DNA of 64,000 bases. Source: Marinomonas sargassi. GTDB lineage: Bacteria; Pseudomonadota; Gammaproteobacteria; Pseudomonadales; Marinomonadaceae. The stretch covers positions 310,001 to 374,000 of the forward strand of contig NZ_JAOVZB010000003.1 of NCBI RefSeq assembly GCF_025716875.1, in the 5' to 3' direction. A program made the translations under genes and the position numbers. Below, piece by piece: positions 9,147-20,122 of the stretch. How positions within the stretch are numbered: position 1 is the first letter of the stretch; every line of letters starts with the position of its first letter. The notes below the pieces were generated by a model. The model did no database searches. It was given only the letters and a program-made list of their open reading frames with translations, and was not told the origin of the DNA.

Positions 9147-10313
9147 TTAGGCCTTTCTCTTTAGTACAAATAAATATACTAAACCAAAAAGAATACCCCA
9201 AAAAGCAGAAGCAATATCAGCAAAAGCCACACCCGACACAGTAACTAAAAAAGTTACCAATGCAGGTTCTCTAATATCATCATCCATCATGGCATTTTTT
9301 AAGTTAGCGCCAATTGTTCCGAGTAAAGCAATTCCTGCGAGTGAAGCAATCATGGCAGTAGGAAAGAATGAGAATAAAGCCACCACAGTGGTTCCTGCCA
9401 AACCAGCTAGTAAATAAAACACACCAGCAGAAAGCCCTGCTATGTAGCGTTTTTTAGGATCTTCATGACACTCTTTTCCAGAGCATATAGCTGCGGTAAT
9501 CGCTGCTAGGTTAAAAGCAAAACCGCCTAATGGCGCTAGAACAATAGATGCCGTTGCCGTCCAACTAATTAAGGGTGAGGCTGGAGTGTCGTAACCACTA
9601 CTTCTCATTACGGCAATTCCTGGAACGTTTTGCGAGGTCATTGTGACAATATACAAGGGAATACCCACTCCTATTAGTGCGCTTATATCCCATTCAGGCC
9701 ACACCCAAATAAAGTGTCCCACTTCAATAGGCAGTTCAGAAAAGTCCATATTTGTACTGGCTAAAACAAAGGCAACACCAGTCGCTAAAACAAACAATAC
9801 AGCGTAGCGAGGAGTAAACCGTTTGCTCAACAAGTATGAGATGAGCATACAAGAAACTAAAAAGGTATGGCTAAACATAGAGTCAAATATCGATAGACCA
9901 AACTTGAACAGCACTCCAGCTAACATGGCACAGGCAATAGGTAGTGGTACTATGCTCATCAACTTATCAAACAAACCAGAAATGCCAGTTAGCAAAGCTA
10001 AACCGCCAGCAAACACGAATACTCCAATGGCCTCCGGATAACTAATGCCGCCCAAGCTGGTTACCAATAAAGCGGCTCCAGGCGTTGACCATGCAGTAAT
10101 AACTGGGGCTTTATACCACAGGGATAATAAGAAGCAGCTAGCTCCCATCCCTAAACCAAGCGCCATTATCCACGAAACTATAATATCGTTACTGGCTCCT
10201 GCCGACTGCGCGGCTTGAAATACAATAGCCACAGAACTCGCAAAGCCAATTAAAACGGCGACAAAACCAGCCACACAAGCACTTAGGCTTACATCTTTAA
10301 AGACCTTGTTCAC
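9147..10313 (-). CDS. BenE-family benzoate/proton symporter
   Basis: This 388-residue, 11-12 helix inner-membrane transporter matches the BenE family, with the motifs AWSTPGAALL near residue 75 and TMTSQNVPGIAVMRSSGY near 225-240. The family imports aromatic acids such as benzoate with protons. No aromatic degradation gene (ben, cat) lies nearby, so the substrate cannot be fixed from context. It is the first gene of a two-gene operon with a GntR regulator. It also sits where many relatives place tldD after yhdP-nit, suggesting a local rearrangement. Confidence 0.88.
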   Translation of the reverse strand: MNKVFKDVSLSACVAGFVAVLIGFASSVAIVFQAAQSAGASNDIIVSWIMALGLGMGASCFLLSLWYKAPVITAWSTPGAALLVTSLGGISYPEAIGVFVFAGGLALLTGISGLFDKLMSIVPLPIACAMLAGVLFKFGLSIFDSMFSHTFLVSCMLISYLLSKRFTPRYAVLFVLATGVAFVLASTNMDFSELPIEVGHFIWVWPEWDISALIGVGIPLYIVTMTSQNVPGIAVMRSSGYDTPASPLISWTATASIVLAPLGGFAFNLAAITAAICSGKECHEDPKKRYIAGLSAGVFYLLAGLAGTTVVALFSFFPTAMIASLAGIALLGTIGANLKNAMMDDDIREPALVTFLVTVSGVAFADIASAFWGILFGLVYLFVLKRKA

Positions 10314-10363
10314 AGGTTCTCCCTAATTGAAGTAAAGGGAATACTATAAACCAAAAAACATTT

Positions 10364-10373
10364 TTGTATACAT
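10364..10373. promoter_or_regulatory. Putative GntR/FadR-type operator before benE
   Basis: TTGTATACAT, with the perfect palindrome TGTATACA at 10365-10372, fits the GT-N-AC core of FadR-subfamily operators. It lies about 50 bases upstream of benE. It overlaps a possible -35 region, with a TATAGT-like -10 some 16-17 bases downstream on the minus strand. Autorepression by the downstream GntR gene is inferred. Confidence 0.5.
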
Positions 10374-10470
10374 TTTTATATTTGAGCGAGGTTTATTGAC
10401 CTAAATCACTTGTAGAATTTAAAAGAGAAATCAGTATTAGGAATACATTAAGAATCGAAATAGACAGGCT

Positions 10471-11304
10471 CTAAAACCTTCGGTGAGAAAAACAAGGCAT
10501 CTTACTTCTTTGAGATATCAAACTTTCTTTATCAATATGGCAGACAAAGTAGCCCGACTCGCCTTCTAGCCCAGTTAAACGCTCACCATTAGGCGAATAT
10601 AATGAAGAATGACCATAGGTCTGGCGAGTGGCGTTATGCCAACCGCATTGATTCACACCAAGGACAAAACATTGATTCTCTATAGCTCTTGCAGCTAAAA
10701 GAGTATTCCAATGGGCTTTTCCGGTTACATAGGTAAATGCTGCAGGAACCAACAACAATTCAGCACCTAATTGTGTTAGCTCTCTATATAGTTCAGGGAA
10801 ACGTAAGTCGTAGCAGATACTTAGACCCACTTTAAAGCCATTAACATCAATAACTTTAGGAGTTAATTCACCTTTTTCAATAACACTAGACTCTCGATAA
10901 GAAGCCGCTTTATCATCCACATCGACATCAAATAAATGGATCTTATCGTATCGAGATACTAGCTCACCTTGAGGCGATATCGCCAAACAAGACTGCCTTA
11001 CTCTATCGCCTACAACAGCGTGATTATCTTCTGAATACAACATTGGATGGGAGCCAACAACAAGATAAATACCCAAGGATGTTGCCAGTTCGGTAATAGA
11101 ATCCAAAATAATTTGTTGATCTGAAGATTGCGCCAAAGCACGCATATTTTTTCCATCAAACAGAAATACATTCTCTGGTAGTACAACGAGTTCAGCCCCC
11201 TCTTCAGCACAACAATTAACTAACGACTTAACCGTGTCTAAATTGTCTCGCCAATTGTCTGTACTAGTGAGCTGAATGGCCGCAACAGATAAAGTACTGG
11301 TCAT
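10471..11304 (-). CDS. Carbon-nitrogen hydrolase (Nit1-like, omega-amidase family)
   Basis: This nitrilase-superfamily amidase has the catalytic triad in place: E44 (VVLPENVF), K121 (SRYDKIHLF) and C164 (GLSICYDLRFPELYR). Family members next to yhdP in gammaproteobacteria act on amides such as deaminated glutathione, a metabolite repair role; this is inferred from context. The ATG at 11304 follows the yhdP stop by 2 bases with AAGGG upstream; a TTG at 11310 overlaps the stop and is less likely. The gene closes a long minus-strand operon. tldD, a usual next neighbour, is absent. Confidence 0.88.
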   Translation of the reverse strand: MTSTLSVAAIQLTSTDNWRDNLDTVKSLVNCCAEEGAELVVLPENVFLFDGKNMRALAQSSDQQIILDSITELATSLGIYLVVGSHPMLYSEDNHAVVGDRVRQSCLAISPQGELVSRYDKIHLFDVDVDDKAASYRESSVIEKGELTPKVIDVNGFKVGLSICYDLRFPELYRELTQLGAELLLVPAAFTYVTGKAHWNTLLAARAIENQCFVLGVNQCGWHNATRQTYGHSSLYSPNGERLTGLEGESGYFVCHIDKESLISQRSKMPCFSHRRF

Positions 11305-11306
11305 TG

Positions 11307-14300
11307 TCAATTACCCTTCTTTTTATTTGATGGCTCAAATTTTACTGGGGCAATATTAGGATTAGAGAACGGCCCCTTGATACTGTACTGTATACTTGTC
11401 ACTTTGGAGATTTGATCACCAATCAGCTGATCCGTTAAAAAGAGTATTCCTGCTAGCTGGGGACTACCCAACAGCAAGCCAGCAAGGGGTAAGGTTCCAC
11501 TTAAAGGAAACGTCGCTGTCAGCCTTTCATCTAAGGTTTCATCAACAATATTTGCTGTACCTTTTAAAGAAAGCTCTGCAGAGGGTGAAACAATATGAAT
11601 AGGTTTTACCGTTTTTAGTATGCCATCTTTCAAGTTAAGATCACCTGAAAAGGTATCGTAACTAAGGCCCGGTTCATAAACATCGCGGAAGTCCAATGTT
11701 AACCTGCGACTTAAGGCTCCAACATTGAAAATCCCCAAGGCCTTCAAAAAGGCTGGGATTTCTTCTACCTGATTAAAGTTACCTTTCTCACCTTGGAAGC
11801 GAATACCGCCTGAGAGAGACTCTCTATGAAAATCAAACGGGTGTCCTTGCCAGCCTAAATCCACGTTAATATCGTAACTCTCTGACGAGATAAAAGCCTC
11901 TTCAGAAAACTTACCGGTAAGCTCAGCAAGATCTTTTCCTTTTGCAGTTACTTCCATTTTAACCGTTGAACTTTCCCCCCTATCGTCCCAAATGAAAGAA
12001 CCTAGGAACTCCCCTCCTTTCAAAGCTGAAGTAATAGGAGAAGCAATAACCTTAGTACCTGTTCGCGAAACTGTAGTTTGCCAATCCCCATAGGGTTGCT
12101 GATCTATATACAGCTCATCTATTTTTAATCGCATGTCAGGTATTTGTGACGCAGAAATAGGGGCTTCTTCTAGCCCTCTTTGATCGTCTTCTGACGAATC
12201 TGTAGACCAACTTAAATAGCCAAAATGCAACTCAGGCACATCGGATATGGTTAAGCGCAAGTTTCCTTCATCAGCACTCACTAAAAAGCCATTATCATTC
12301 TCTTTTTGATAAGACACCTTTAGGTTATTCCAAGTATTATCTTTATTGAGTAAAAGAGAATCGACAATAAGATCAACAGTATTTAACCAACTAGGGAACA
12401 GATCAAAAGATTCAGAAGCACCACCCTGATCACTTGAAACTTGGTCAGCATCAGCAGCGAAAGCAGCATGCCAGTCTTCGCTATTCACATAATCCATGCT
12501 GCCTCTTAACACCACGCCCTGCGGAACATTGGTAGAAAGACTTGTCTTACTATTAAGTAAGACTTCACCACCAATAAAGTGGCTGTCTTTAAACAAAAAA
12601 CGTGAGTCTAAAAGGTCCGTATAAAATGCATCCACCACTAAGTCGTCTTCATGCACCATGACTTTTACTTCGAGTGCACGGAGCTCTTCATTGCTCTTCC
12701 CTACTGGCTCAGGTAAATAAATATCAACCCCAAATAAATCACTGGTAACCATTAGTTCGAATTGCCCATCCTGAGCCTCATTAATAGATAAGTTCCCAAC
12801 ATAATGAGTAGTACCTGTAGCTTTATTAAGCAGAGCCTCTGGAGCTGTTTGCCAAGTAGCAACATCTTGTACATTGGCTACTCCTTCCAAATCTCCATAA
12901 ACAATTAAATCCTTCTCTTCCGTAAAACGAGACGTGAGCTTAAGGTGAGAGGTTCCCCCAAAAGCTTGAATATCAAAATTCGTGTTCTTCAGACCATCTT
13001 CAGAGGTATAAGTTACCTGCCCCTGTTGAATAACCGACTCAAGCTCCAGATCTTTGATTAAAAGAGGGTTATCTTTAAAATTGAGGCTAACATCTACTTT
13101 GGCATCTTGATCAGTAAAAGGGATACCGATATTCATCTGCCCTTTTACATCACCTTCCATATACCAGTTTTCAAAGGGTGTTAGAACGCTATCACGTAAT
13201 GGCGTATCATTTAACAATGCTAAAATCACATTAGAATCATCTTCTACAGCACCTTTCAGATATAACCAATCGACTTTATTTTCAATAATTGGAGCCTCTA
13301 AACGTATCCCTGAAACAGATAAATCTTGTAATAGCGCACTGTCAATTTGCACAATAACGCCCGATTTATCGTATTCAAATACCCCCTTTACTTCATGAGC
13401 CGTTGGCCAGCTCTCATCAAAAGTAACATCCAAATTACTCGCGACTAATTTCACTTTCACATCAGGGGAAGCGCTATTGGATAATTCACTTTGCACAAAG
13501 ACATCAATAGAATCAGCTTGCCCTTGCCCATCAAAAGCTTGCTGAATCCACTCTTGAAGCTCTTGATCTAGAGCAGTTGGTGGAATATAGGTGAGCCTAT
13601 CAATAATTGGGATATTTTCCCCATGTAAATCCAGGGATATCCAATCAGGCTCAGTTTGTCTGATTTCCAAACGAAAATCGCCTTTTATATCCGCCTTATT
13701 ACGCTGAATATGTAAATTTTGTCCGGTCACAATGAAATCTTGATCTTGTTTCCAAGCGACATAACCTGAAGCAGATTCTGTTAACCAAGGTTGGCTATAT
13801 ACTTCTTCGAAAAGTAGACTGCTACTTTTACCACGAAAATCGACTGAGCCTTCGTCTTCCGACAAACGAAACACTGCGTTTATTTTATCGACCTCGGGAA
13901 TACCTTGGTAAGCATTCACCGACGCAGACTGTAAATTACTAATATATTCAAAAGACAATTTATCATTTTTACGGAAAAGACTAACTTCACCATTTAATGC
14001 TTTGCCGCTTGGAGCAAGGCCATCAACCAGCCTCTTAGCTTGGTAATGGGAAGGTATAAACTGCCCCCCCAAGCCCTTCGCTAGTTCAAGGTCAATTTGA
14101 TCAAACTTGATGCGAGTCCGATTGGTGAGAGAAGACCAATCAACTTCAATATCGGTTGCTAAGTAATCTTGGCCTTTCTCTTTAACAGCGAGATCACTTA
14201 GCACTAGCTTCAAACTGGGTTGTGAGTGAATGTAGCCTAACTTCAGCGAAGAGGATAAATCATAATATTTTCCGTCATTAAAAGTCAGCCTAATATTATT

Positions 14301-15119
14301 AGACTCAGACCTTAAATCCAGTTGTTTACCTAGCAATACATCAAGCCAAATATTACCTTCCACATCGACGTGTGATATCGGAAAGTTCGTTGATGACATC
14401 AAACTATTCAAAGGTAAGCTAAAGTTAGGAGCTACGACTGACGCTTTCAGCCTTGGAGTTCCTAAAAAGCTAGACGGGGTTTCAAGACGAGCATTTAAAA
14501 GAAAAGCGGACTCACCTTCGTTTAAGTAAAACTCCCCGCGGAAAAGCGTTTCGTTTTCTTTTTGAAAAACATAAATTTCAGAGCTTTCAAAAAAATGATC
14601 GCCAAATGTTTTACTGGTCACATTCACCTTAGCACCTAAGATAGACACATTGCGTAAATCTGATAAGTAACCTAACACCCGCTCTACACCAACATCACTT
14701 TTCACACTGGAGCTAGGAGTAGTGCCTTTTAATCGCACAGCACCTTGATCTTCTGCCAAATGGATATGAGGGTCAATAAAACGTAAATATGAAAATTGAG
14801 GACTTAAAGTTAAGATCGACTGAATAAGATCCAATCGAATACGCATTTCTTTGATTGTGACCGCTGGGACTCCATTCGGAGCAAGACTAAACCCACTAAC
14901 TGAAATGGAAGGGTCCAGTCCCTCAAGACGGCCATCAATCATGCGAATGCTGACGGGATGACCAATGATTTGCTGTAAATTACTTTCAATTTGGGGGCGA
15001 TAGTTATCTAAGTACGGCAATACCTTACCAAAACCTAAAGCGAACATAATCCCAAGGGAAGATATAAATACCGCCCCCCAAAAAAGGATTACAATCGCTT
15101 TACTCAGTAGCCATTTCAT
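11307..15119 (-). CDS. yhdP: YhdP-type AsmA-like envelope protein (TIGR02099)
   Basis: This 1270-residue protein has one N-terminal membrane helix (about residues 9-31), a very long beta-rich periplasmic body and an AsmA-like C-terminal region (about 1040-1250, LSLKGTANIVDETLDERLTA). YhdP, TamB and YdbH are bridge-like proteins that move phospholipids from the inner to the outer membrane. The size and position just after rng match the family. It starts 19 bases after rng and is translated before nit. No frameshift is seen. Confidence 0.93.
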   Translation of the reverse strand: MKWLLSKAIVILFWGAVFISSLGIMFALGFGKVLPYLDNYRPQIESNLQQIIGHPVSIRMIDGRLEGLDPSISVSGFSLAPNGVPAVTIKEMRIRLDLIQSILTLSPQFSYLRFIDPHIHLAEDQGAVRLKGTTPSSSVKSDVGVERVLGYLSDLRNVSILGAKVNVTSKTFGDHFFESSEIYVFQKENETLFRGEFYLNEGESAFLLNARLETPSSFLGTPRLKASVVAPNFSLPLNSLMSSTNFPISHVDVEGNIWLDVLLGKQLDLRSESNNIRLTFNDGKYYDLSSSLKLGYIHSQPSLKLVLSDLAVKEKGQDYLATDIEVDWSSLTNRTRIKFDQIDLELAKGLGGQFIPSHYQAKRLVDGLAPSGKALNGEVSLFRKNDKLSFEYISNLQSASVNAYQGIPEVDKINAVFRLSEDEGSVDFRGKSSSLLFEEVYSQPWLTESASGYVAWKQDQDFIVTGQNLHIQRNKADIKGDFRLEIRQTEPDWISLDLHGENIPIIDRLTYIPPTALDQELQEWIQQAFDGQGQADSIDVFVQSELSNSASPDVKVKLVASNLDVTFDESWPTAHEVKGVFEYDKSGVIVQIDSALLQDLSVSGIRLEAPIIENKVDWLYLKGAVEDDSNVILALLNDTPLRDSVLTPFENWYMEGDVKGQMNIGIPFTDQDAKVDVSLNFKDNPLLIKDLELESVIQQGQVTYTSEDGLKNTNFDIQAFGGTSHLKLTSRFTEEKDLIVYGDLEGVANVQDVATWQTAPEALLNKATGTTHYVGNLSINEAQDGQFELMVTSDLFGVDIYLPEPVGKSNEELRALEVKVMVHEDDLVVDAFYTDLLDSRFLFKDSHFIGGEVLLNSKTSLSTNVPQGVVLRGSMDYVNSEDWHAAFAADADQVSSDQGGASESFDLFPSWLNTVDLIVDSLLLNKDNTWNNLKVSYQKENDNGFLVSADEGNLRLTISDVPELHFGYLSWSTDSSEDDQRGLEEAPISASQIPDMRLKIDELYIDQQPYGDWQTTVSRTGTKVIASPITSALKGGEFLGSFIWDDRGESSTVKMEVTAKGKDLAELTGKFSEEAFISSESYDINVDLGWQGHPFDFHRESLSGGIRFQGEKGNFNQVEEIPAFLKALGIFNVGALSRRLTLDFRDVYEPGLSYDTFSGDLNLKDGILKTVKPIHIVSPSAELSLKGTANIVDETLDERLTATFPLSGTLPLAGLLLGSPQLAGILFLTDQLIGDQISKVTSIQYSIKGPFSNPNIAPVKFEPSNKKKGN

Positions 15120-15138
15120 TTAGACGCCTTCACGCTAA

Positions 15139-16593
15139 CTATCGGAGCACAACATCATATTGATCTTGCGTATACACTGAATCCACTTTAAAACGAATCG
15201 TTTTACCAATAAAGGCCTCTAGCTCAGCCACATTGGAGCTTTCTTCTTCTAAGAATCGATCAACAACGGAGCTGGCAGCAAGCACAGTATAGGTTTGAGA
15301 ATTATAAGCTCGATCGGCTCTTAGTATCTCTCTAAACACTTCATAGCATACAGTTTCAGGCGTTTTTACGACGCCACTTCCTCGACATGAGCGGCAAGGT
15401 TCACAAAGCGTTTGCCCAAGACTTTCTCGAGTGCGCTTGCGTGTCATTTCCACTAAACCAAGCTCTGACACCCCCGTGATTTTAGTTTTAGCATGGTCAC
15501 CATCCAATACTTTTTCAAGCATTCTTAACACTTGACGCTTGTGCTCTTCATCTTCCATATCAATGAAGTCGATGATGATGATACCACCAAGGTTACGTAA
15601 CCTAAGCTGACGTCCTATCGCTGTGGCTGCTTCTAGGTTGGTTTTATAAATGGTTTCTTCAAGATTTCGGCTACCAACAAAGGCACCAGTATTGACATCA
15701 ATCGTGGTCATAGACTCGGTTTGCTCAACCAATAAATATCCACCTGATTTAAGCTGCGCTTTACGATCTAGTGCTTTTTGAATCTCATCTTCGACACTAT
15801 AAAGATCAAATATTGGCCGTTCACCTGGGTAGTACTCTACTCTGTTTTGCAGCTCAGGAATAAAATCTTCTGCAAAGGATTTAAGCTTTACATAGTTTTC
15901 TTTTGAATCAATGCTGATTTTCTTCGTCGCTAAGCCGACAAGATCACGCATAGTACGCAAGTGTAAAGGCAGGTCTTCATAAATAACAGAAGGCGCTTTC
16001 GCCGTTTTTATGCGCTTTTTAACCGATTGCCACAAGCGAGTAAGGAATTTGATATCGGCAAGGATTTCTTCCTCTCCTGCATTTTCAGCAGCCGTTCTCA
16101 AGATAAAACCACTTTTGTCATCTACGCCGCTTAACGCTTCTGAGATCAATGACTTCAGCCTTTCGCGTTCCACTTCGTCTTCAATTCTTTGGCTCACGCC
16201 AACATGTGACTGATCTGGCATATAGACTAAATAACGAGACGGAATGGATAGATGGGTTGTTAGCCGCGCGCCTTTAGAGCTAATTGGGTCTTTTGTTACT
16301 TGAACAATCAGTGACTGGCCTTCACGTAAATAGCTGCCAATCTGATCGCTTGGGTTAACCGCATCACGGTCGGCTACTTCTGATACATGAATAAAAGCAG
16401 CCCTTTCTAAACCAATGTCGACAAAAGCGGCCTGCATCCCGGGCAAAACCCTAACCACTTTACCTTGATATATATTACCAACAATTCCTTTACGGCTAGA
16501 TCGCTCGATATAAACTTCTTGCAGCATACCGTTTTCAACCAAGGCAACACGAATTTCCATTGGCGTAACATTAATCAGTACATCTTCACTCAT
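15139..16593 (-). CDS. rng: Ribonuclease G
   Basis: This is an RNase E/G endonuclease that matures the 5' end of 16S rRNA and degrades mRNA. It has an N-terminal S1 domain (about residues 38-125, GNIYQGKVVRVLPGMQAAFVDIG). The catalytic region has TTIDVNTGAFVG and IIIDFIDM, and the zinc-link is CEPCRSCRGSG. At 484 residues it is RNase G, lacking the long C-terminal scaffold of RNase E. Its start overlaps the maf stop by 8 bases. Confidence 0.96.
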   Translation of the reverse strand: MSEDVLINVTPMEIRVALVENGMLQEVYIERSSRKGIVGNIYQGKVVRVLPGMQAAFVDIGLERAAFIHVSEVADRDAVNPSDQIGSYLREGQSLIVQVTKDPISSKGARLTTHLSIPSRYLVYMPDQSHVGVSQRIEDEVERERLKSLISEALSGVDDKSGFILRTAAENAGEEEILADIKFLTRLWQSVKKRIKTAKAPSVIYEDLPLHLRTMRDLVGLATKKISIDSKENYVKLKSFAEDFIPELQNRVEYYPGERPIFDLYSVEDEIQKALDRKAQLKSGGYLLVEQTESMTTIDVNTGAFVGSRNLEETIYKTNLEAATAIGRQLRLRNLGGIIIIDFIDMEDEEHKRQVLRMLEKVLDGDHAKTKITGVSELGLVEMTRKRTRESLGQTLCEPCRSCRGSGVVKTPETVCYEVFREILRADRAYNSQTYTVLAASSVVDRFLEEESSNVAELEAFIGKTIRFKVDSVYTQDQYDVVLR

Positions 16594-17200
16594 GGGACAT
16601 TTCCTCTAAAGAATGAATTCCGAATTGTTTTAATAGCTGTGCTGTTTCAAAAAGCGGCAGACCCACTATCCCTGAGTAAGAGCCAGAAATAGCCTGAACA
16701 AAAATCGACCCTAACCCTTGAATACCATAGGAACCAGCTTTATCTCTCGGTTCACCGCTGCGCCAGTATTGTTCGATTTCCACATTAGAAATCAAACGAA
16801 AAGTCACCTCACTCGTAACACACTCAGTAACCAATTGATTTTTATCAGGTTGATAGATACACAAGGATGTCATAACAAAATGGCTACGACCCGATAATAG
16901 CCTTAACATTTCTTGAGAATGCGCTAAAGATTCTGGCTTACCCAAGATGCAATCATCCACTACCACACTGGTATCAGAAGCAATAAAAATAGGGGCAGAA
17001 AAATGATCAGTAGAGGTGTCTTGCCTATATAGAAGTGAAGCCGCTTTCGCTTTCTCTATCGCCATGCGAATAACGTATTCTTTTGGAGCTTCTCCAACAT
17101 GGGGAGTTTCATCAATATCCGCAGGCAAAATATTGAATTCTGGTACCAACAAACTCAGTAGCTCTTTTCTTCTTGGTGAAGCAGAGGCTAAGAAAAGCAT
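16586..17200 (-). CDS. maf: Maf-family nucleotide pyrophosphatase
   Basis: Maf proteins hydrolyse non-canonical or modified nucleoside triphosphates and are linked to cell-division arrest. The motifs LASASPRRKELLSLL (residues 4-18), ASDTSVVVDDCILGKP and the late GSYGIQG segment are present, and the 204-residue length is normal. The neighbours mreD and rng give the classical mreBCD-maf-rng order. This is probably the dTTP/UTP type (YhdE) by position. Confidence 0.94.
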   Translation of the reverse strand: MLFLASASPRRKELLSLLVPEFNILPADIDETPHVGEAPKEYVIRMAIEKAKAASLLYRQDTSTDHFSAPIFIASDTSVVVDDCILGKPESLAHSQEMLRLLSGRSHFVMTSLCIYQPDKNQLVTECVTSEVTFRLISNVEIEQYWRSGEPRDKAGSYGIQGLGSIFVQAISGSYSGIVGLPLFETAQLLKQFGIHSLEEMSHE

Positions 17201-17218
17201 AATATTACCTAAAAAAAT

Positions 17219-17692
17219 TTAACGGATAGCATAAATGCGTCGAATGCTGCGAAGAATAACAAACGACCACGGCCATAATAACCCAGTAATCACAGCAGGA
17301 ATGAAGATATATAAAGTTGGCTCCGCGTTGCCAAAGTAATAATCAATCCAAAAATCTATCAGTTGATTAATACTCACCAAAATGCCAATAAAAAAGCCTT
17401 GTTGCCATGGTTTATACATCCTTAGCCTTTTATAAAATACAGCGCAGGTGTAGGCAATAATCACGTAAGTAAGAGAATGCTGCCCAATAATCCCACCCTG
17501 TAGCAAGTCAACTAATAGTCCAAAAAACCATGCGAAGCCGACGCCAACTTTTAAAGGCAGAGCAATTACCCAATACAGAATAACCAATAACACCCACTCA
17601 GGACGGAACCATATCAATTCCTCTGGAAATGTAATGGCTTCAAGCATCAAGGCCGTCAGAAGGGTAAAACAAAATACTAAAATAGACTTCAT
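17219..17692 (-). CDS. mreD: Rod-shape-determining protein MreD
   Basis: This 157-residue inner-membrane protein has about five hydrophobic helices and the family start pattern (ITFPEELIWFRPEWVLLVILYW). The GLLVDLLQGGIIGQHSLTY loop is diagnostic for MreD. It works with MreC, RodA and PBP2 in the elongasome. It lies 11 bases downstream of mreC. Confidence 0.94.
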   Translation of the reverse strand: MKSILVFCFTLLTALMLEAITFPEELIWFRPEWVLLVILYWVIALPLKVGVGFAWFFGLLVDLLQGGIIGQHSLTYVIIAYTCAVFYKRLRMYKPWQQGFFIGILVSINQLIDFWIDYYFGNAEPTLYIFIPAVITGLLWPWSFVILRSIRRIYAIR

Positions 17693-17703
17693 CTTCGCCT
17701 TAT

Positions 17704-18525
17704 TTACTGTTTATCAATTAACATTATGTGTCGACTCCGGCCGAGCTGGGCTAATGGCACGACATCCACATCGGCATAAGACTCGCCTTCAATATAAGTC
17801 ACAGACTTAACAACACCCACCGGATAACCACTCGGAAAACGATCATCTAAGCCCGATGTTGTGAGCACATCACCTTTCTTAATATCTGCGGAACGAGGCA
17901 CACTAATTAAAGACATTTCTAGAATATCACCGGTACCTTTAAGTATGCCCCTAAAACCGGTTCTAGAAAGCTGAACTGGGATAAAATGACTGGCATCAAC
18001 AATTAAAAGCACTCGACTACTGTAAGCAGAGGTTTCAACCACCTGACCTAACACGCCAGTGGCATCTAAAACAGGCTGACCAACATAGACGCCGGACGAA
18101 AGCCCTTTATCTATCATAATTCTGTGGTTATAGGCATTCTGATCAAAACCGATCACTTCAGCTACTATGGTCTTTTCATCCACATGCTGGGATGCATCGA
18201 GCAACTCTCGAAGGCGAACGTTTTCCGCCTGCAATGCATCGAGTCGCTGCTGACGGCTACGTAGACGTAATACTTCCGCATTTAACAACTGGTTTTCTGC
18301 AATTAAATCCTCTCGACTCACCAAGTGCTCGCCAATCCAAGCAAACGCTTTCTTAGGCGTGTTCACTACAACCTGAACAGGGGTGATTATCAAGGTTAGA
18401 TAGGGTCTAAATTGAGAAAAGGCATTGTGATGGACATCAGCAAAAATCATGCTTATAGACAAAAGCACCAAGACAACAAAACGTGTTGTTGGGCTTTTGC
18501 CTTTAAACTGAAGCGAGTTATTGAT
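17704..18525 (-). CDS. mreC: Rod-shape-determining protein MreC, apparent AUC start
   Basis: MreC is the bitopic periplasmic scaffold of the elongasome. There is one N-terminal membrane helix, a coiled coil (about residues 68-110, ENQLLNAEVLRLRSRQQRLDA) and a beta-barrel C-terminal part with GVLGQVVETSAYSSRVLLI and GDVLTTSGLDDRFPSGYPVG. Choosing the start is odd. The first ordinary start in frame is a TTG at 18471, which has no ribosome binding site and cuts into the membrane helix. An in-frame stop lies further upstream. The codon ATC at 18525 follows TAGGAG by six bases and restores a 273-residue protein with the usual basic N-terminus (SLQFKGKSPTTRF). Identity is firm; the start is inferred. 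Confidence 0.9.
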   Translation of the reverse strand: MNNSLQFKGKSPTTRFVVLVLLSISMIFADVHHNAFSQFRPYLTLIITPVQVVVNTPKKAFAWIGEHLVSREDLIAENQLLNAEVLRLRSRQQRLDALQAENVRLRELLDASQHVDEKTIVAEVIGFDQNAYNHRIMIDKGLSSGVYVGQPVLDATGVLGQVVETSAYSSRVLLIVDASHFIPVQLSRTGFRGILKGTGDILEMSLISVPRSADIKKGDVLTTSGLDDRFPSGYPVGVVKSVTYIEGESYADVDVVPLAQLGRSRHIMLIDKQ

Positions 18526-18541
18526 GGTACGCTCCTATTGC

Positions 18542-19591
<1,050 letters not shown>

Positions 19592-19630
19592 TTACGTCCT
19601 GAGTAAATACAAAATATGGATAGTGGGAAA

Positions 19631-19658
19631 ATGTAACAATCGCACGGCAATTGGGCAA
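19631..19658 (-). promoter_or_regulatory. Possible sigma-70 promoter for mreB
   Basis: On the minus strand TTGCCC and TTACAT are separated by 16 bases, 46 bases upstream of the mreB start, inside the mreB-gatC divergent region. The match is moderate and unsupported by other data. Confidence 0.35.
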
Positions 19659-19823
19659 GTTGATTCCGAGTTATTCTGCAAATAACTGCTTCTCAATTTT
19701 ATTGTTACTCGTTATTTCTAGAATTTTAACAACAGATGTGTTTTTTCAGCCCATTCGCTTATAGATATGAAACTAATAAGATACAATGGCAAGCATTTAC
19801 GACAATCAAAACTCAGGTGAAAC

Positions 19824-20111
19824 ATGTCTATAGATAAAGACGACGTGCAAAAAATTGCACATCTGGCACGCCTTACTCTTACTGAGGAAGATGCAGATAA
19901 ATATCAACATTCTCTATCCAGTGTTCTTACACTTGTAGAAGAAATGCAATCAATTAATACCGATGGTGTATTACCGCTATCTAATCCACTAGAAATGACA
20001 CAAAGACTAAGAGAAGACGTAGTCACTGAAGACAATCAACGTGACAATTTTCTTGCCAACGCGCCGCAATCAGAAGCAGGCCTTTTCCTAGTACCAAAAG
20101 TGATTGATTAA
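19824..20111 (+). CDS. gatC: Asp/Glu-tRNA amidotransferase subunit C
   Basis: This 95-residue GatC has the family start ([17 protein letters not shown]) and end (LFLVPKVID). It stabilises the GatAB complex that converts Glu-tRNA(Gln) or Asp-tRNA(Asn) to the amidated form. It is the first gene of gatCAB, divergent from mreB; a weak GATACAAT -10 lies about 45 bases upstream. Confidence 0.96.
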   Translation: MSIDKDDVQKIAHLARLTLTEEDADKYQHSLSSVLTLVEEMQSINTDGVLPLSNPLEMTQRLREDVVTEDNQRDNFLANAPQSEAGLFLVPKVID

Positions 20112-20122
20112 GAGAAACAAGC

